Assembly (NCBI GenBank): GCA_016933955.1
Contig: JAFGTT010000009.1
Span: 62,001 to 126,000, forward strand
Length of the DNA stretch: 64,000 nt
Source: Candidatus Zixiibacteriota bacterium
Lineage (GTDB): Bacteria; Zixibacteria; MSB-5A5; GN15; PGXB01
Direction: 5' to 3'
Shown here: in pieces, positions 18,085 through 27,000 of the stretch
Numbering within the stretch: position 1 is the first letter of the stretch
Layout of the letters: each line of letters starts with the position of its first letter
Made by a program: the position numbers and the translations under genes
Notes under the pieces: model-generated
Database searches by the model: none
What the model saw: only the letters and a program-made list of their open reading frames with translations
Told to the model about the DNA's origin: nothing

Positions 18085-18112
18085 TTGACTTCTGTCTGCA
18101 TTTTGCTATCTT
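18085..18112 (+). promoter_or_regulatory. Candidate sigma-70 promoter before the deacetylase/formyltransferase pair
   Basis: TTGACT at 18085-18090 and TATCTT at 18107-18112 are separated by 16 bases. They lie 46 bases before the ATG at 18158. Both boxes are near consensus, but only this one copy supports the call. Confidence 0.4.
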
Positions 18113-18157
18113 GGTGGCGTTTATAAACATGAAACAGATTGTGGCAACGTTTTAAAG

Positions 18158-19036
18158 ATGCCGGTAACGCAAAAAAATAAACTCTATGTGGCGATCGGGA
18201 TCGATTGCGACCCGGACCGCGACACCTACCCCGAAAAGATGACCTTCCGGGGAATCGAAAATATCCCGAAGCTGTTTGACCTGCCTGATATCAAATGGAC
18301 ATTCAATATCCGGGCCGACAGCGAAGTCCGCGATTATCACGGTTCGGCCCATTATTGTTATCAGCAGTACCGGGAGATCTGGGAGACAGTTCTTCGGCAT
18401 GGTTCGGCCTGGGCCTGGCATCTGCATTACTACGACAATCACAATCGCCAGGATATCTCGGAAACTAACATTGTCGAAAATATCCGGCTTGGCTCCGAGG
18501 CCCTAAATCATCCCGACCTGGTTCATATGGGCTGGACTTTCCAGAACGAGTTTTCTATCAGGAGACTATATGAGGCCGGGGTAAGGGTGGATTACAGCCC
18601 TTTGCCAAAGATGAAATTCGACGGTCGCCGGGGGACCGATATGTACGACTGGGGCAATGTTTCATACGAACCATATATCTGGCACGGGGTTAAAATGATC
18701 CCGGCTTACACTTTTAAAAGCCGCCTACTGGCGCATCGGTTCGGAACCGAACGGGTGATGTTGACCACCTGTACTACTCCCCTGCTGTTTAAAATGCTGG
18801 TGCGGGATTTTTTCAAAAACAGCCACGCTCAATTCTTTGTAAATTATTTCCATATTGATGAAATCATCTCGGCTCTTCGCGACTGGCGAAGGAAATTGTA
18901 CAGTTTTGATAATTTAAAGAAAAATATCGAATATATAAAGATCATGGCGGACCGGAACAACCGGGAAATCGAATTTGTCAATATCCGGCAACTGGCGGGA
19001 ATCCTTTTCGATGAAAATAATCCTGGTCACCAATAA
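18158..19036 (+). CDS. Polysaccharide-deacetylase-like (NodB-fold) protein
   Basis: The 292-residue soluble protein looks like a CE4/NodB-type barrel. An early acidic strand KLYVAIGIDCDPDRD replaces the usual TFDDG, a central AWHLHYYDNH segment offers the histidine metal ligands, and WTFNIRADSEV and DYSPLPKM fit later strands. It has no signal peptide. The next gene, a formyltransferase, starts inside its end, so the two work together. A deacetylase/deformylase beside an N-formyltransferase recalls ArnD and ArnA in lipid A modification, but the substrate here is not evident. Confidence 0.65.
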   Translation: MPVTQKNKLYVAIGIDCDPDRDTYPEKMTFRGIENIPKLFDLPDIKWTFNIRADSEVRDYHGSAHYCYQQYREIWETVLRHGSAWAWHLHYYDNHNRQDISETNIVENIRLGSEALNHPDLVHMGWTFQNEFSIRRLYEAGVRVDYSPLPKMKFDGRRGTDMYDWGNVSYEPYIWHGVKMIPAYTFKSRLLAHRFGTERVMLTTCTTPLLFKMLVRDFFKNSHAQFFVNYFHIDEIISALRDWRRKLYSFDNLKKNIEYIKIMADRNNREIEFVNIRQLAGILFDENNPGHQ

Positions 19037-19718
19037 TTCCATTTACGGGCGGTATTTTGCATCGGAAATCGCCCGACTGGCCGCACCCGATCAGATCATT
19101 ATCGAAACCGGGCGGCCATCGAATAAATTCTATGTCAATAAACTCAGGAAAGTCGGCCCCCTTAATTTCGTTTTTCAATACTGGCTCAACCTCTGGTTCG
19201 CCCGCGAGGGCGCCCGAAATCTGCCGGATATGATTCTGCCGGAGCATATCGAGGTAGAAAATATTAACCGCCATCAGCTCGATCCGGAAGATCTTCTGAT
19301 CGGTTTCGGGACTTCATATATTACACCCAAGACTCTCAAGCGGCAGAAAAATGGTTTTTTGAACTTACATACGGGATTATTGCCGGAATATCGCGGGGTT
19401 AAATCCGAATTCTGGGCGCTTTATAACCGCGATTATAAAAACGCCGGGTGGACTCTGCACTACATGGTCTCCAGACTTGACGCCGGCGATATTATTATCA
19501 GGCAGAAAACGGAGGCAACCGTCGAAAATCCCGGCGAGTTACGATGTAAGATTATCCAGGAGGCGGTTTTGGTGATCGCTGAATTTATCGGGCGGGTACG
19601 TTCCGAGGGTATTGAATCGATCCAGCGGGAACCTCAGGACGAAACAAAAGCCCGCTATTATACCACCCCGACTTATGGGGAATGGCGCCGTTACAGGAAA
19701 CAATCCGGTCTAAAATAA
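19011..19718 (+). CDS. Formyltransferase-family protein (PurN/Fmt fold)
   Basis: The protein has about 235 residues. The Asn-His-Asp catalytic set of 10-formyl-tetrahydrofolate transferases is visible: FLNLHTGLLPEYRG carries Asn and His, and VSRLDAGDII carries the Asp. WTLHYM fits the strand before it. It lacks the C-terminal domain of Fmt, so it is more likely a sugar-amine or metabolite N-formyltransferase, as in O-antigen formylation. The ATG at 19011, inside the deacetylase-like gene, is preferred over an upstream start at 18975. Folate demand links it loosely to the pterin genes that follow. Confidence 0.8.
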   Translation: MKIILVTNNSIYGRYFASEIARLAAPDQIIIETGRPSNKFYVNKLRKVGPLNFVFQYWLNLWFAREGARNLPDMILPEHIEVENINRHQLDPEDLLIGFGTSYITPKTLKRQKNGFLNLHTGLLPEYRGVKSEFWALYNRDYKNAGWTLHYMVSRLDAGDIIIRQKTEATVENPGELRCKIIQEAVLVIAEFIGRVRSEGIESIQREPQDETKARYYTTPTYGEWRRYRKQSGLK

Positions 19719-19892
19719 AACCAATTGCCATTACCAGTCGGCAGGTATTTTTCTATCTTTTACATTAAATTATAAATTACGAATTCCCGGATTTCCCTGT
19801 CATACTCCCCTGATTATAAATCTTAATCATGCAGCTTCTCTTTTCGTAGTTTTATTGAATCCAATTGGAATGAATTTTGGAAAGGATAATAT

Positions 19893-20273
19893 ATGGTCGA
19901 GCAACTCAATAAAATTAAATGTATCCCGTGCGAGGAAGGCGCCGCACCCCTGAACGATGCGGAAATCAACGAACTCCTGCCACAGGTGACCGGGTGGGAA
20001 GTTCAACCTATGGAGAAAGACGGACATCAAATCAAGGCTCTTCAAAAATCATTCAGGTTCAGGAACTTCCGCTTGGTCATGGCCTTTTTGAGAGATGTCG
20101 AAGAGATCGCCGAAACCGAGGGACATCATCCCGATTTCTGCGTGCATTACAGCCTGGTTGAATTCACCATCTGGACCCATGCCATTTCCGGTCTGCATAA
20201 AAATGACTTCATCATTGCATCCAGAATAAATGAAATATTCGACTCCCGATGGTATGATGGGGAAAAGTCTTGA
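19893..20273 (+). CDS. phhB: Pterin-4a-carbinolamine dehydratase
   Basis: The 126-residue protein has the family motif AETEGHHPDFCVHYSLVEF (two active-site histidines) and the later WTHAISGLHKNDFI with the third histidine. It dehydrates 4a-hydroxy-tetrahydrobiopterin formed by aromatic amino acid hydroxylases, or acts in related pterin recycling. The N-terminal 25 residues exceed the minimal fold. It leads a five-gene run including a PTPS and FolE2, so a tetrahydropterin cofactor is almost certainly made and recycled here. Confidence 0.92.
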   Translation: MVEQLNKIKCIPCEEGAAPLNDAEINELLPQVTGWEVQPMEKDGHQIKALQKSFRFRNFRLVMAFLRDVEEIAETEGHHPDFCVHYSLVEFTIWTHAISGLHKNDFIIASRINEIFDSRWYDGEKS

Positions 20274-20364
20274 AATTGCGGGGCCGGGGCAATATATTCA
20301 GATAACAGGATGATGATCTTCGGAGAAAATATGGGCCGGTTGTATCGGGCCGGTGATATTCGTC

Positions 20365-21093
20365 ATGAAAAAACTTGAAAATAAAACCGCTCTCATCACC
20401 GGGGCCGGCCGCGGGATCGGCCGGGCCACGGCGCCACTTTTTGCCGGTCAAGGCGCCGATTTGATTTTAGTCTCCCGAACTGACTCCGAACTGGAATCCA
20501 TCGCCGGGCAATGCCGCTCGTTGGGAAGAAATGTTTATCATGAGGTTTTCGATCTGGCGGAGCTGGATCGGATTGACAGTTTTATCGATCAGGTTCGCTC
20601 TCGCTTCAATCGGGTTGATATTTTAATCAACAACGCCGCCCGGTTCGAGGCCGGTTTGATGCGGGAATACCCGGTTGATAAGTTTCGACTGATGCTGGAA
20701 ACCAACCTGGTGGCTCCTTTTTACCTGGCGCAGAAAATTATCCCCCTTATGGATCCCGAGTCGGGTGGGACGATTGTCAATATCTCGTCCTATTCGGGAT
20801 GTTTCGGAACCGAAAAATTTCCGGGCTTCGGAGCTTACAATATAAGTAAGTACGGGCTCTGGGGACTGACTGAAATTCTCGCGCTGGAGAATAAAGAAAA
20901 AAATATCCGGGTCAACCAGCTTACACTTTCGGGAGTCGATACCGATATGTTTCGTCGCGCCGTTCCTCCCGGAGTAACTGCTGATCTGACTCCGGAGCAG
21001 GTGGCCGAGAAAATACTGTACCTGGCCGGGGATGATTCTCACCGTCTGACCGGGCAGAATATTATGCTGCCAAGGATGCCCGACGGGGTTTGA
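20365..21093 (+). CDS. Short-chain dehydrogenase, possible sepiapterin/pterin reductase
   Basis: This is a classical SDR of about 242 residues. TGAGRGIGRA binds NADP(H), LINNAA follows, then the catalytic serine in ISSYSG and the YNISK active-site motif. The end TGQNIMLPRM is also typical. Its place between the pterin dehydratase and the PTPS/FolE2 genes suggests it performs the last reductions to tetrahydrobiopterin (sepiapterin reductase role), which is inferred from context. ATG 20365 is chosen over GTG 20353. The stop overlaps the next start by one base. Confidence 0.85.
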   Translation: MKKLENKTALITGAGRGIGRATAPLFAGQGADLILVSRTDSELESIAGQCRSLGRNVYHEVFDLAELDRIDSFIDQVRSRFNRVDILINNAARFEAGLMREYPVDKFRLMLETNLVAPFYLAQKIIPLMDPESGGTIVNISSYSGCFGTEKFPGFGAYNISKYGLWGLTEILALENKEKNIRVNQLTLSGVDTDMFRRAVPPGVTADLTPEQVAEKILYLAGDDSHRLTGQNIMLPRMPDGV

Positions 21094-21971
21094 TGGTCAT
21101 GGCGGACCTGGAGAAATCGGAAAAACTGCCGCCTGATAAAAGGTATTTCAATATTTCCATTCTCTGGATTCTCTATTTTCGCCATGTTATTCGTCTGCTG
21201 TATCATCTGAAAATCCCGCACGAAATAGTCACCCTGATGTCGATTTTAAGCGGCCTTGTTTCGGCCGGATTGTTTTATTCGGGATATTTTATTCTGGCGG
21301 CGGTGGCTCTTCATTTCAAGGATGTTTTTGATGCCTGCGACGGGGCTCTGGCCCGCCTGACCGGTCGGGGCCATTTGATCGGGCGGTATTTGGACTCTCT
21401 CGGCGATTTTGTTACTCTGACGCTGGTCATAGGAGCAATTGCCCTGAGAGCGATGGAAAATATCTCGACTGCATATCTGGCGTGGGGTATTCTGGCCGTA
21501 TTATCGACCTTCATTCAATGTTCTTTTTTCAATTATTACCAGCTGGCTTATCTGGATACATTCGGTATCAAGACGCTTTCGTCGAGACGCGATGAACGAT
21601 CCCGCGACGATCTGGACCGTTTCAGCAATAACCGTTCCGCCCGGGCATTTCTGGCCGGATTGCGCCTGTTCTATTTGATCGTTTATGGCTGGCAGGACCG
21701 CCTGGTGGCATCGGTCGACGGAAAGATGTTTCGCGGCAGTCCGTTGAATGATAATATGGAACGGTTCGGGCGGCGTTCCCTGATGGTTATGCAGTCGGCG
21801 CTCTGTTTTGGAACGCATATTTTCGTGATCATTCTTTTTTCCGTTTTTCAGAAACCGTGGCTGGGATTGATTTTTATCGGTATTCCCATGAACCTTTACC
21901 TTATTTTCCTGTTATATCTTCGTAAAAGGTATTACCGCACCCGGGTCGGTTTGCCGGCCGGGGGCGAGTGA
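21093..21971 (+). CDS. CDP-alcohol phosphatidyltransferase-family membrane enzyme
   Basis: The protein has about 292 residues and several membrane segments. The CDP-OH-P transferase signature DACDGALARLTGRGHLIGRYL then DSLGD (about residues 74-97) is complete, with all the aspartates that hold Mg2+ and CDP. These enzymes make phospholipids or transfer CDP-activated polyols. It is coupled to the SDR by a TGATG overlap and followed after 27 bases by PTPS, a surprising position in a pterin operon. An insertion rich in charged residues (about 160-190) precedes the last membrane helices. The head-group donor is unknown. Confidence 0.88.
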   Translation: MVMADLEKSEKLPPDKRYFNISILWILYFRHVIRLLYHLKIPHEIVTLMSILSGLVSAGLFYSGYFILAAVALHFKDVFDACDGALARLTGRGHLIGRYLDSLGDFVTLTLVIGAIALRAMENISTAYLAWGILAVLSTFIQCSFFNYYQLAYLDTFGIKTLSSRRDERSRDDLDRFSNNRSARAFLAGLRLFYLIVYGWQDRLVASVDGKMFRGSPLNDNMERFGRRSLMVMQSALCFGTHIFVIILFSVFQKPWLGLIFIGIPMNLYLIFLLYLRKRYYRTRVGLPAGGE

Positions 21972-21998
21972 TCGGGATTATGTCGAAAGGTGAATTTT

Positions 21999-22406
21999 AT
22001 GAAAACAACTATCACCAGAAGAGTGGTTTTTTGCGCCGGACACCGTTTGTACAACCCGTCATACAGCGATGGGAAAAACCGGGAGATTTTCGGCCCCTGC
22101 TCCAATCCCAACGGTCATGGACATAATTATACCCTTGAGGTCACCGTTATCGGTGAGATCGACCGGGAAACGGGTATGGTCATCAACCTGAAGGATTTGA
22201 AACGGGTGATCGAGGAGGAGATAGTCGCCCGGGTCGATCATAAAAACTTGAACAGCGATGTCGATTTCATGGCGGGATTGATTCCCACCACCGAGAATTT
22301 CGCCAACCGGATCTGGGAAATTCTCGATCGGAAACTGGGCGGCGGTAAACTCCACCGGATCACTCTTCGGGAATCGGAAAACAATTATATTGAAGTTACC
22401 CGTTAG
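21999..22406 (+). CDS. 6-pyruvoyl-tetrahydropterin synthase/QueD family
   Basis: The 135-residue protein has zinc ligands in FCAGHRLY and NGHGHNY, the catalytic cysteine in FGPCSNPNGHGH, and a late glutamate in LRESENNY. The spacing fits both PTPS and QueD. With a pterin dehydratase and SDR in the same operon, PTPS (dihydroneopterin triphosphate to 6-pyruvoyl-tetrahydropterin) is favoured over queuosine synthesis. No queC, queE or queF is present. The ATG at 21999 follows GAAAGGTG; the nine-base-longer GTG start is less likely. Confidence 0.9.
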   Translation: MKTTITRRVVFCAGHRLYNPSYSDGKNREIFGPCSNPNGHGHNYTLEVTVIGEIDRETGMVINLKDLKRVIEEEIVARVDHKNLNSDVDFMAGLIPTTENFANRIWEILDRKLGGGKLHRITLRESENNYIEVTR

Positions 22407-22420
22407 CAAGGGGGACATTG

Positions 22421-23263
22421 ATGAAAGATATTCAAAATTTACCGGATCACCGGAGAATAAGTATCGATAAAGTCGGAATAAAAAATCTGCGGTTACCGGT
22501 CGTTGTCAGGGATCCTAACCGGGTCAAGCAGGCGACGGTGGCGGATGTCAATTTTTATGTTGATCTCCCGCACCATTTCAAGGGAACCCACATGAGCCGT
22601 TTTGTGGAAATCCTCAACGAGCACCGCCAATCGCTTGATATCACTCATCTGGGAGCCATCCTGGTGACCGCCCGCAAAAAGCTGAATGCCCTTAAAGCCC
22701 ATCTGGAATTGACATTTCCCTATTTTATCGAAAAAGAGGCTCCGGTCACGGGGTCACGCGGTTTGATCGATTATTTGTGTACTATCTCGGCCTCGAGTAA
22801 CGGTGATGAAAAAATCGACCTGGTGCTGACAGTCAGGGTTCCCATTACCACCCTCTGCCCGTGTTCCAAGGAGATATCCAATTATGGGGCTCATAACCAG
22901 CGGTCGATCGTGACTCTTTCGGTCCGTACCAACCGGCTGGTCTGGCTCGAGGAATTGATACGGATAGTGGAGAACGAAGCCTCGTGCGAAATTTATTCAC
23001 TGCTGAAACGAAAAGACGAGAAATATGTCACCGAACATGCCTATGAAAACCCGCGGTTTGTTGAAGATGTGGTGCGGGGAATTACCCAGCGGGTGGCGGG
23101 CGATAATCGGATCGACTGGTTCACGGTCGAGTCCGACAATATCGAATCGATTCACAATCACAATGCCTATGCCCTGATCGAGCGTAACCTGAAAGCCGAG
23201 CGCGAGGACAGGTCTTTGGCCGCAGTCGAAAATCCGGCAGAAATATCCGCCGGCTTCGAATGA
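22421..23263 (+). CDS. folE2: GTP cyclohydrolase FolE2 (type IB)
   Basis: The protein has about 280 residues. LCPCSKEISNYGAHNQR contains the active-site cysteine and metal ligands of FolE2/MptA-type enzymes; THMSRFVEIL and the end SIHNHNAYA are also diagnostic. It converts GTP to 7,8-dihydroneopterin triphosphate, the PTPS substrate, and uses metals other than zinc under Zn limitation. The ATG at 22421 is preceded by AAGGGGG; a TTG just before it is possible. It closes the pterin operon, so the pathway order is FolE2, PTPS, SDR, with the dehydratase recycling. Confidence 0.94.
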   Translation: MKDIQNLPDHRRISIDKVGIKNLRLPVVVRDPNRVKQATVADVNFYVDLPHHFKGTHMSRFVEILNEHRQSLDITHLGAILVTARKKLNALKAHLELTFPYFIEKEAPVTGSRGLIDYLCTISASSNGDEKIDLVLTVRVPITTLCPCSKEISNYGAHNQRSIVTLSVRTNRLVWLEELIRIVENEASCEIYSLLKRKDEKYVTEHAYENPRFVEDVVRGITQRVAGDNRIDWFTVESDNIESIHNHNAYALIERNLKAEREDRSLAAVENPAEISAGFE

Positions 23264-23296
23264 TCTTACAAAAAAGACCTGTCTGGTAATTACCGG

Positions 23297-23662
23297 TCAA
23301 TTATTCGGCAACAGTTCTCGAATTACCGATCCCAGTGATTCAACGGTATAGGGCTTCAGAATCCTTTTATGGATGTTGATATTTCGATAATCCACCATCA
23401 GCGGATTTCGGGTGGTCTGGCTGGAAATAATCACCATGGCAAAAGGATCGATTCGGCACAAACCGCGGATCAGCTCTTCAGCTTCGTTATCCCCGAACGT
23501 ATCCAGGTCGATCATGACGGCATCGAACCGGCGTGCCTCCCTGATCGACTCATGGTAAACCGTTACGGCTTCATCCCGGCTGGTAACAGCAGTGCATCCG
23601 ATTTCAAGACGGTCGAGCATACTCCTGGTCGCATTCCGCATCGGAATTTCATTCTGAACCAA
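23297..23662 (-). CDS. Stand-alone degenerate response-regulator receiver
   Basis: The protein has about 121 residues with receiver topology. Phosphoacceptor aspartate (VMIDLDTFGD), serine of strand 4 (VIISSQT) and lysine (RILKPY) are present, but the acidic pair at the start of the fold reads QN (LLLVQNEIP), so normal Mg2+-dependent phosphorylation is doubtful. No ATG opens the frame. The TTG at 23662 or a CTG at 23668, with AAAAGGGG six bases before it, must be used. The gene is convergent with the FolE2 gene and has no histidine kinase beside it. Confidence 0.7.
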   Translation of the reverse strand: MVQNEIPMRNATRSMLDRLEIGCTAVTSRDEAVTVYHESIREARRFDAVMIDLDTFGDNEAEELIRGLCRIDPFAMVIISSQTTRNPLMVDYRNINIHKRILKPYTVESLGSVIRELLPNN

Positions 23663-24066
23663 TAACAGGTTGCACCCCTTTTGATCTTTCCTGACGGCTT
23701 TTCCTTTTATAATATGCTCCTTATCAATATAGACGGATAATTTCAGGCCTTACACATATAAGTCGGATGGTTTCAATCGGACCATGCATCAACGAAATAA
23801 ATTTCATTAATATTAGAATTTCTGATCAACATTGATTCTGATTGCTGATCGGCACTGGACCGATAGTGCAAAATAATAAAAATTCAATTGATGTCAAGTG
23901 ATAAAGTTATTTGTATCCATAAAAAAGATTGGAATTTTATCATGTTGAAAATATTCCGGGAGTGGTATATCTTAAGCAAAATATTTCGAACCGAAAAAAT
24001 ATCTTCTGGTATAACAGATGCAGGGCACTCATTTTTTTCAAACATATCTACTTCTGGGAGGGGGTA
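23663..24066. other. AT-rich intergenic region
   Basis: About 400 bases lie between the minus-strand receiver and the plus-strand macroglobulin gene. The frame of the macroglobulin gene stays open back to 23929, but that stretch has AT-rich, atypical codons and would place 46 residues ahead of the clear membrane anchor, so I treat it as non-coding leader. Divergent promoters are expected; none is clear. I see no structured RNA. Confidence 0.4.
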
Positions 24067-27000
24067 ATGATACAATTGTTTCAATTTAGGTTTGATCACC
24101 GCACGCTCTATGTGGGAGCGGCTCTGATACTATCCATCATCGGGATGGTTATTGCGGTTGATTTACTGGCTGAGGGAACTCAGAGCGGTCCCGACCTGAA
24201 TGTGTCGGTGGCCCGTTTCGAGCCCCAGGGCGAAATCGATCCGGCCACCAATATAACGGTCAAATTCAGCCGGGACATGGTTCCCAAAGACAGTCTTGAT
24301 CAGCCGGTGCTCGATCCGCCGCTGGAGTTCGATCCGCCGGTTTCGGGGGTGGCCCGCTGGATCGAGCAGGATATTCTCCGTTTTTACCCGGATAATGAAC
24401 TGAATCCGGCCAGCGAGTATAAAATCCGGGTCAAATCAAAAAAAACCTATTACAATGGCAACAGAATCAATGAGAAACGAACCTTCCGGCTGGTCACCGG
24501 GCCCCTTACCATAATCTCCATGGATTATCATCCCCTGTACGCTCCGGATATTCCCGGCCGTGTTCGGCTGGGCATTAATCTATGGTTTAATTACCGGGTC
24601 GATCTTGAACAGTTGAAGATGAAATTGGGTATCGATGGCGGTGAAGGATCGTCGAAAAACCATCTCGCCTTCACCATCAGCGATTACAGCATGGATATGA
24701 CTGAGACCGAAGTTGAGGAGGCCCGCCGGACGTATGCCGCCAATGTTACCATTGAAACCGAAGAGCTCGAAGTAACGGATAGGCGGCAGGAATATATCCT
24801 GACTATCGCCAGTGGATTGCCATGTTTCACCTGCGGACAGGGGCTCGAAACCGAATACCGGCAATCTCTATATCTCGAATCCAAGAAACGTCTTATCGTG
24901 AAAAGCGCCCGACCTTTGATCGAGGGAAAGAAAGGCGGTATTCAGATTTTTCTGTCTGATGGGATCAATGATGAGACGGTACGGAGTTTTATTTCGGTAT
25001 CCCCCGAATTTGATTTCACCGCCCGGGCCAATCGCAACTGGATGCAACTTAGCGGGGATTTCGAGCCCGGCCGGACTTACACTGTTACCCTGTCCGAGGG
25101 ATTACCATCAATATCCGGGTCATTTTTGGAAACTAAATTTTCCTCAATCATAACTATCCCGGATCTGCCGCCATCGATCGAGTTTACCTCGCCGGGCATG
25201 TATCTGCCCCGTCAGGGGGCCGGATTGCTGGAGGTCGAAACCATCAATGTCGATACGCTACTGGTCGAGGTGGAACAGGTCTTTGTCAATAATATTCTGT
25301 ATGCTCTTTCATCGGGGTATGGTTTTTCCGGTGGATATTATAATCGTGCCAACCTGAGTATTCTGGGCAAAAACTTCTTTTCAATAGATAAAACCCTGGA
25401 AGGTGAGCTAAATCAGCCCATCAGGACCACGATTGATATCGGTGGGATAATTCCGGATACGGTTCGCGGTATTTTCAAGGTATCGGCCCGTATAAAAAGC
25501 AACCGCTGGAGACAGGACAGCCGTCTGGTGATGAAAACCGATATCGGCCTTATGGCCCGGCAGTCGGACAATTATCTGATGGTTTGGGCCAATTCTCTCT
25601 CGGAAACCGCCCCCCTGGCCAAAGCCTCGGTTACCCTGATGAGTCGGAATAACCAGGTTCTTCTGACCGGTCAGACCGATTCACGGGGGCTGGTTGTTTT
25701 CAACGACATCGCCGAAAAAATCGAGGGTTATGATCCCTATTTGATAATTGTCACTTACAATGGTGATTTATGCTTCCTGAAGTTCGATGATTGTCTGTTA
25801 CCGACCAGCGATTTCGATGTGCGAGGCCGGCCGGAATTGGTCTCCGGATATGAGTCATTTATCTATCTTGATCGGGGTGTCTATCGGCCAGGCGACACGG
25901 CTCATATTGTTTCACTGGTGCGGGGCGTCGGCGGTACAGTGCCCGATGAATTCCCTTATTTCATCAATATCACCGAACCGGGAGGAAGGGATTTCCAGAG
26001 TTTCCGGGTGAGTACCGGCGGTTCATCTATGACGGCGGTCGATCTGGAAATACCTGATTTTGCGCGGACCGGTGTTTACCGGGCGGTGGCCCGTATCGGC
26101 GAAGATATGGAAATCGGCCGGACATCGTTTCAGGTCGAGGAATTCATGCCTGATCGGATAAAAACGACGGTGACAACGCCGGAGAAGGAATACCAGGCAG
26201 GTCGCACCGTGCCGATTGACGTAACCGGCAAATTTCTTTTCGGGCCGGCGGCGGCGGGACATAATGTTTCGGCCCACATTACTATCGAAGCCCAACCGTT
26301 TGCTCCGGCCGGTTATGAGGATTATACCTTTGACGATTACAATGTCGAATTCTCGCGAGTCGAGATCGATCTGCCTGAAAATCATCTGGACGATAGCGGT
26401 TATTATACTTTCAAATCCTCTATCCCGGAAGGTTATCGGCCCGGCTCGGCACTGAAAGGGTTGATTTCCGCCACGGTTTCCGAGCAGGGCGGACGAGCGG
26501 TTAGCGCCTATACCGATATTACGATTCATCCTTACCCGAGATATCTCGGTATCAGGAAGGATTTTGAGAGTTTTGTTAAACCCGGGGATTCCTGCCGGTT
26601 TAGCCTGGCCATAATTAATTCTGACGGAACGGCAACCTCGCTGGCCGAGACTGATATTAATTTCTACCGGGTGGTGTACAATTCCATTCTCCGAAAAGAC
26701 GACAACGGCCGTTACCGCTATATTTCCGAAAGAAAATTGATTATCCAGGATTCGCTCCGTCAGGCTCTGCCCGATTCGGGACTATCGGCCTGGTTCGTTC
26801 CGCCGCAGAATGGCAGTTACCTGATCGAGGCGGTCGACTGCAAGGGCGGACACAAGGCGGCGGTCTTATTTTATGCTTCCGGGTGGGGATATGCACCGTG
26901 GTCGATGGATAAACCGGATCGGATCGAGATCGACCTGGACCGGAAATCGTACCCTCCCGGGGACAATGCTATTGTGCAGATCAGGTCGCCGTTCGGAGGA

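Noticed and set aside
26023-26529. 168-residue minus-strand frame inside the macroglobulin gene
   Set aside because: It is a shadow of the 1828-residue macroglobulin frame, with no ribosome binding site and a basic random-like composition.
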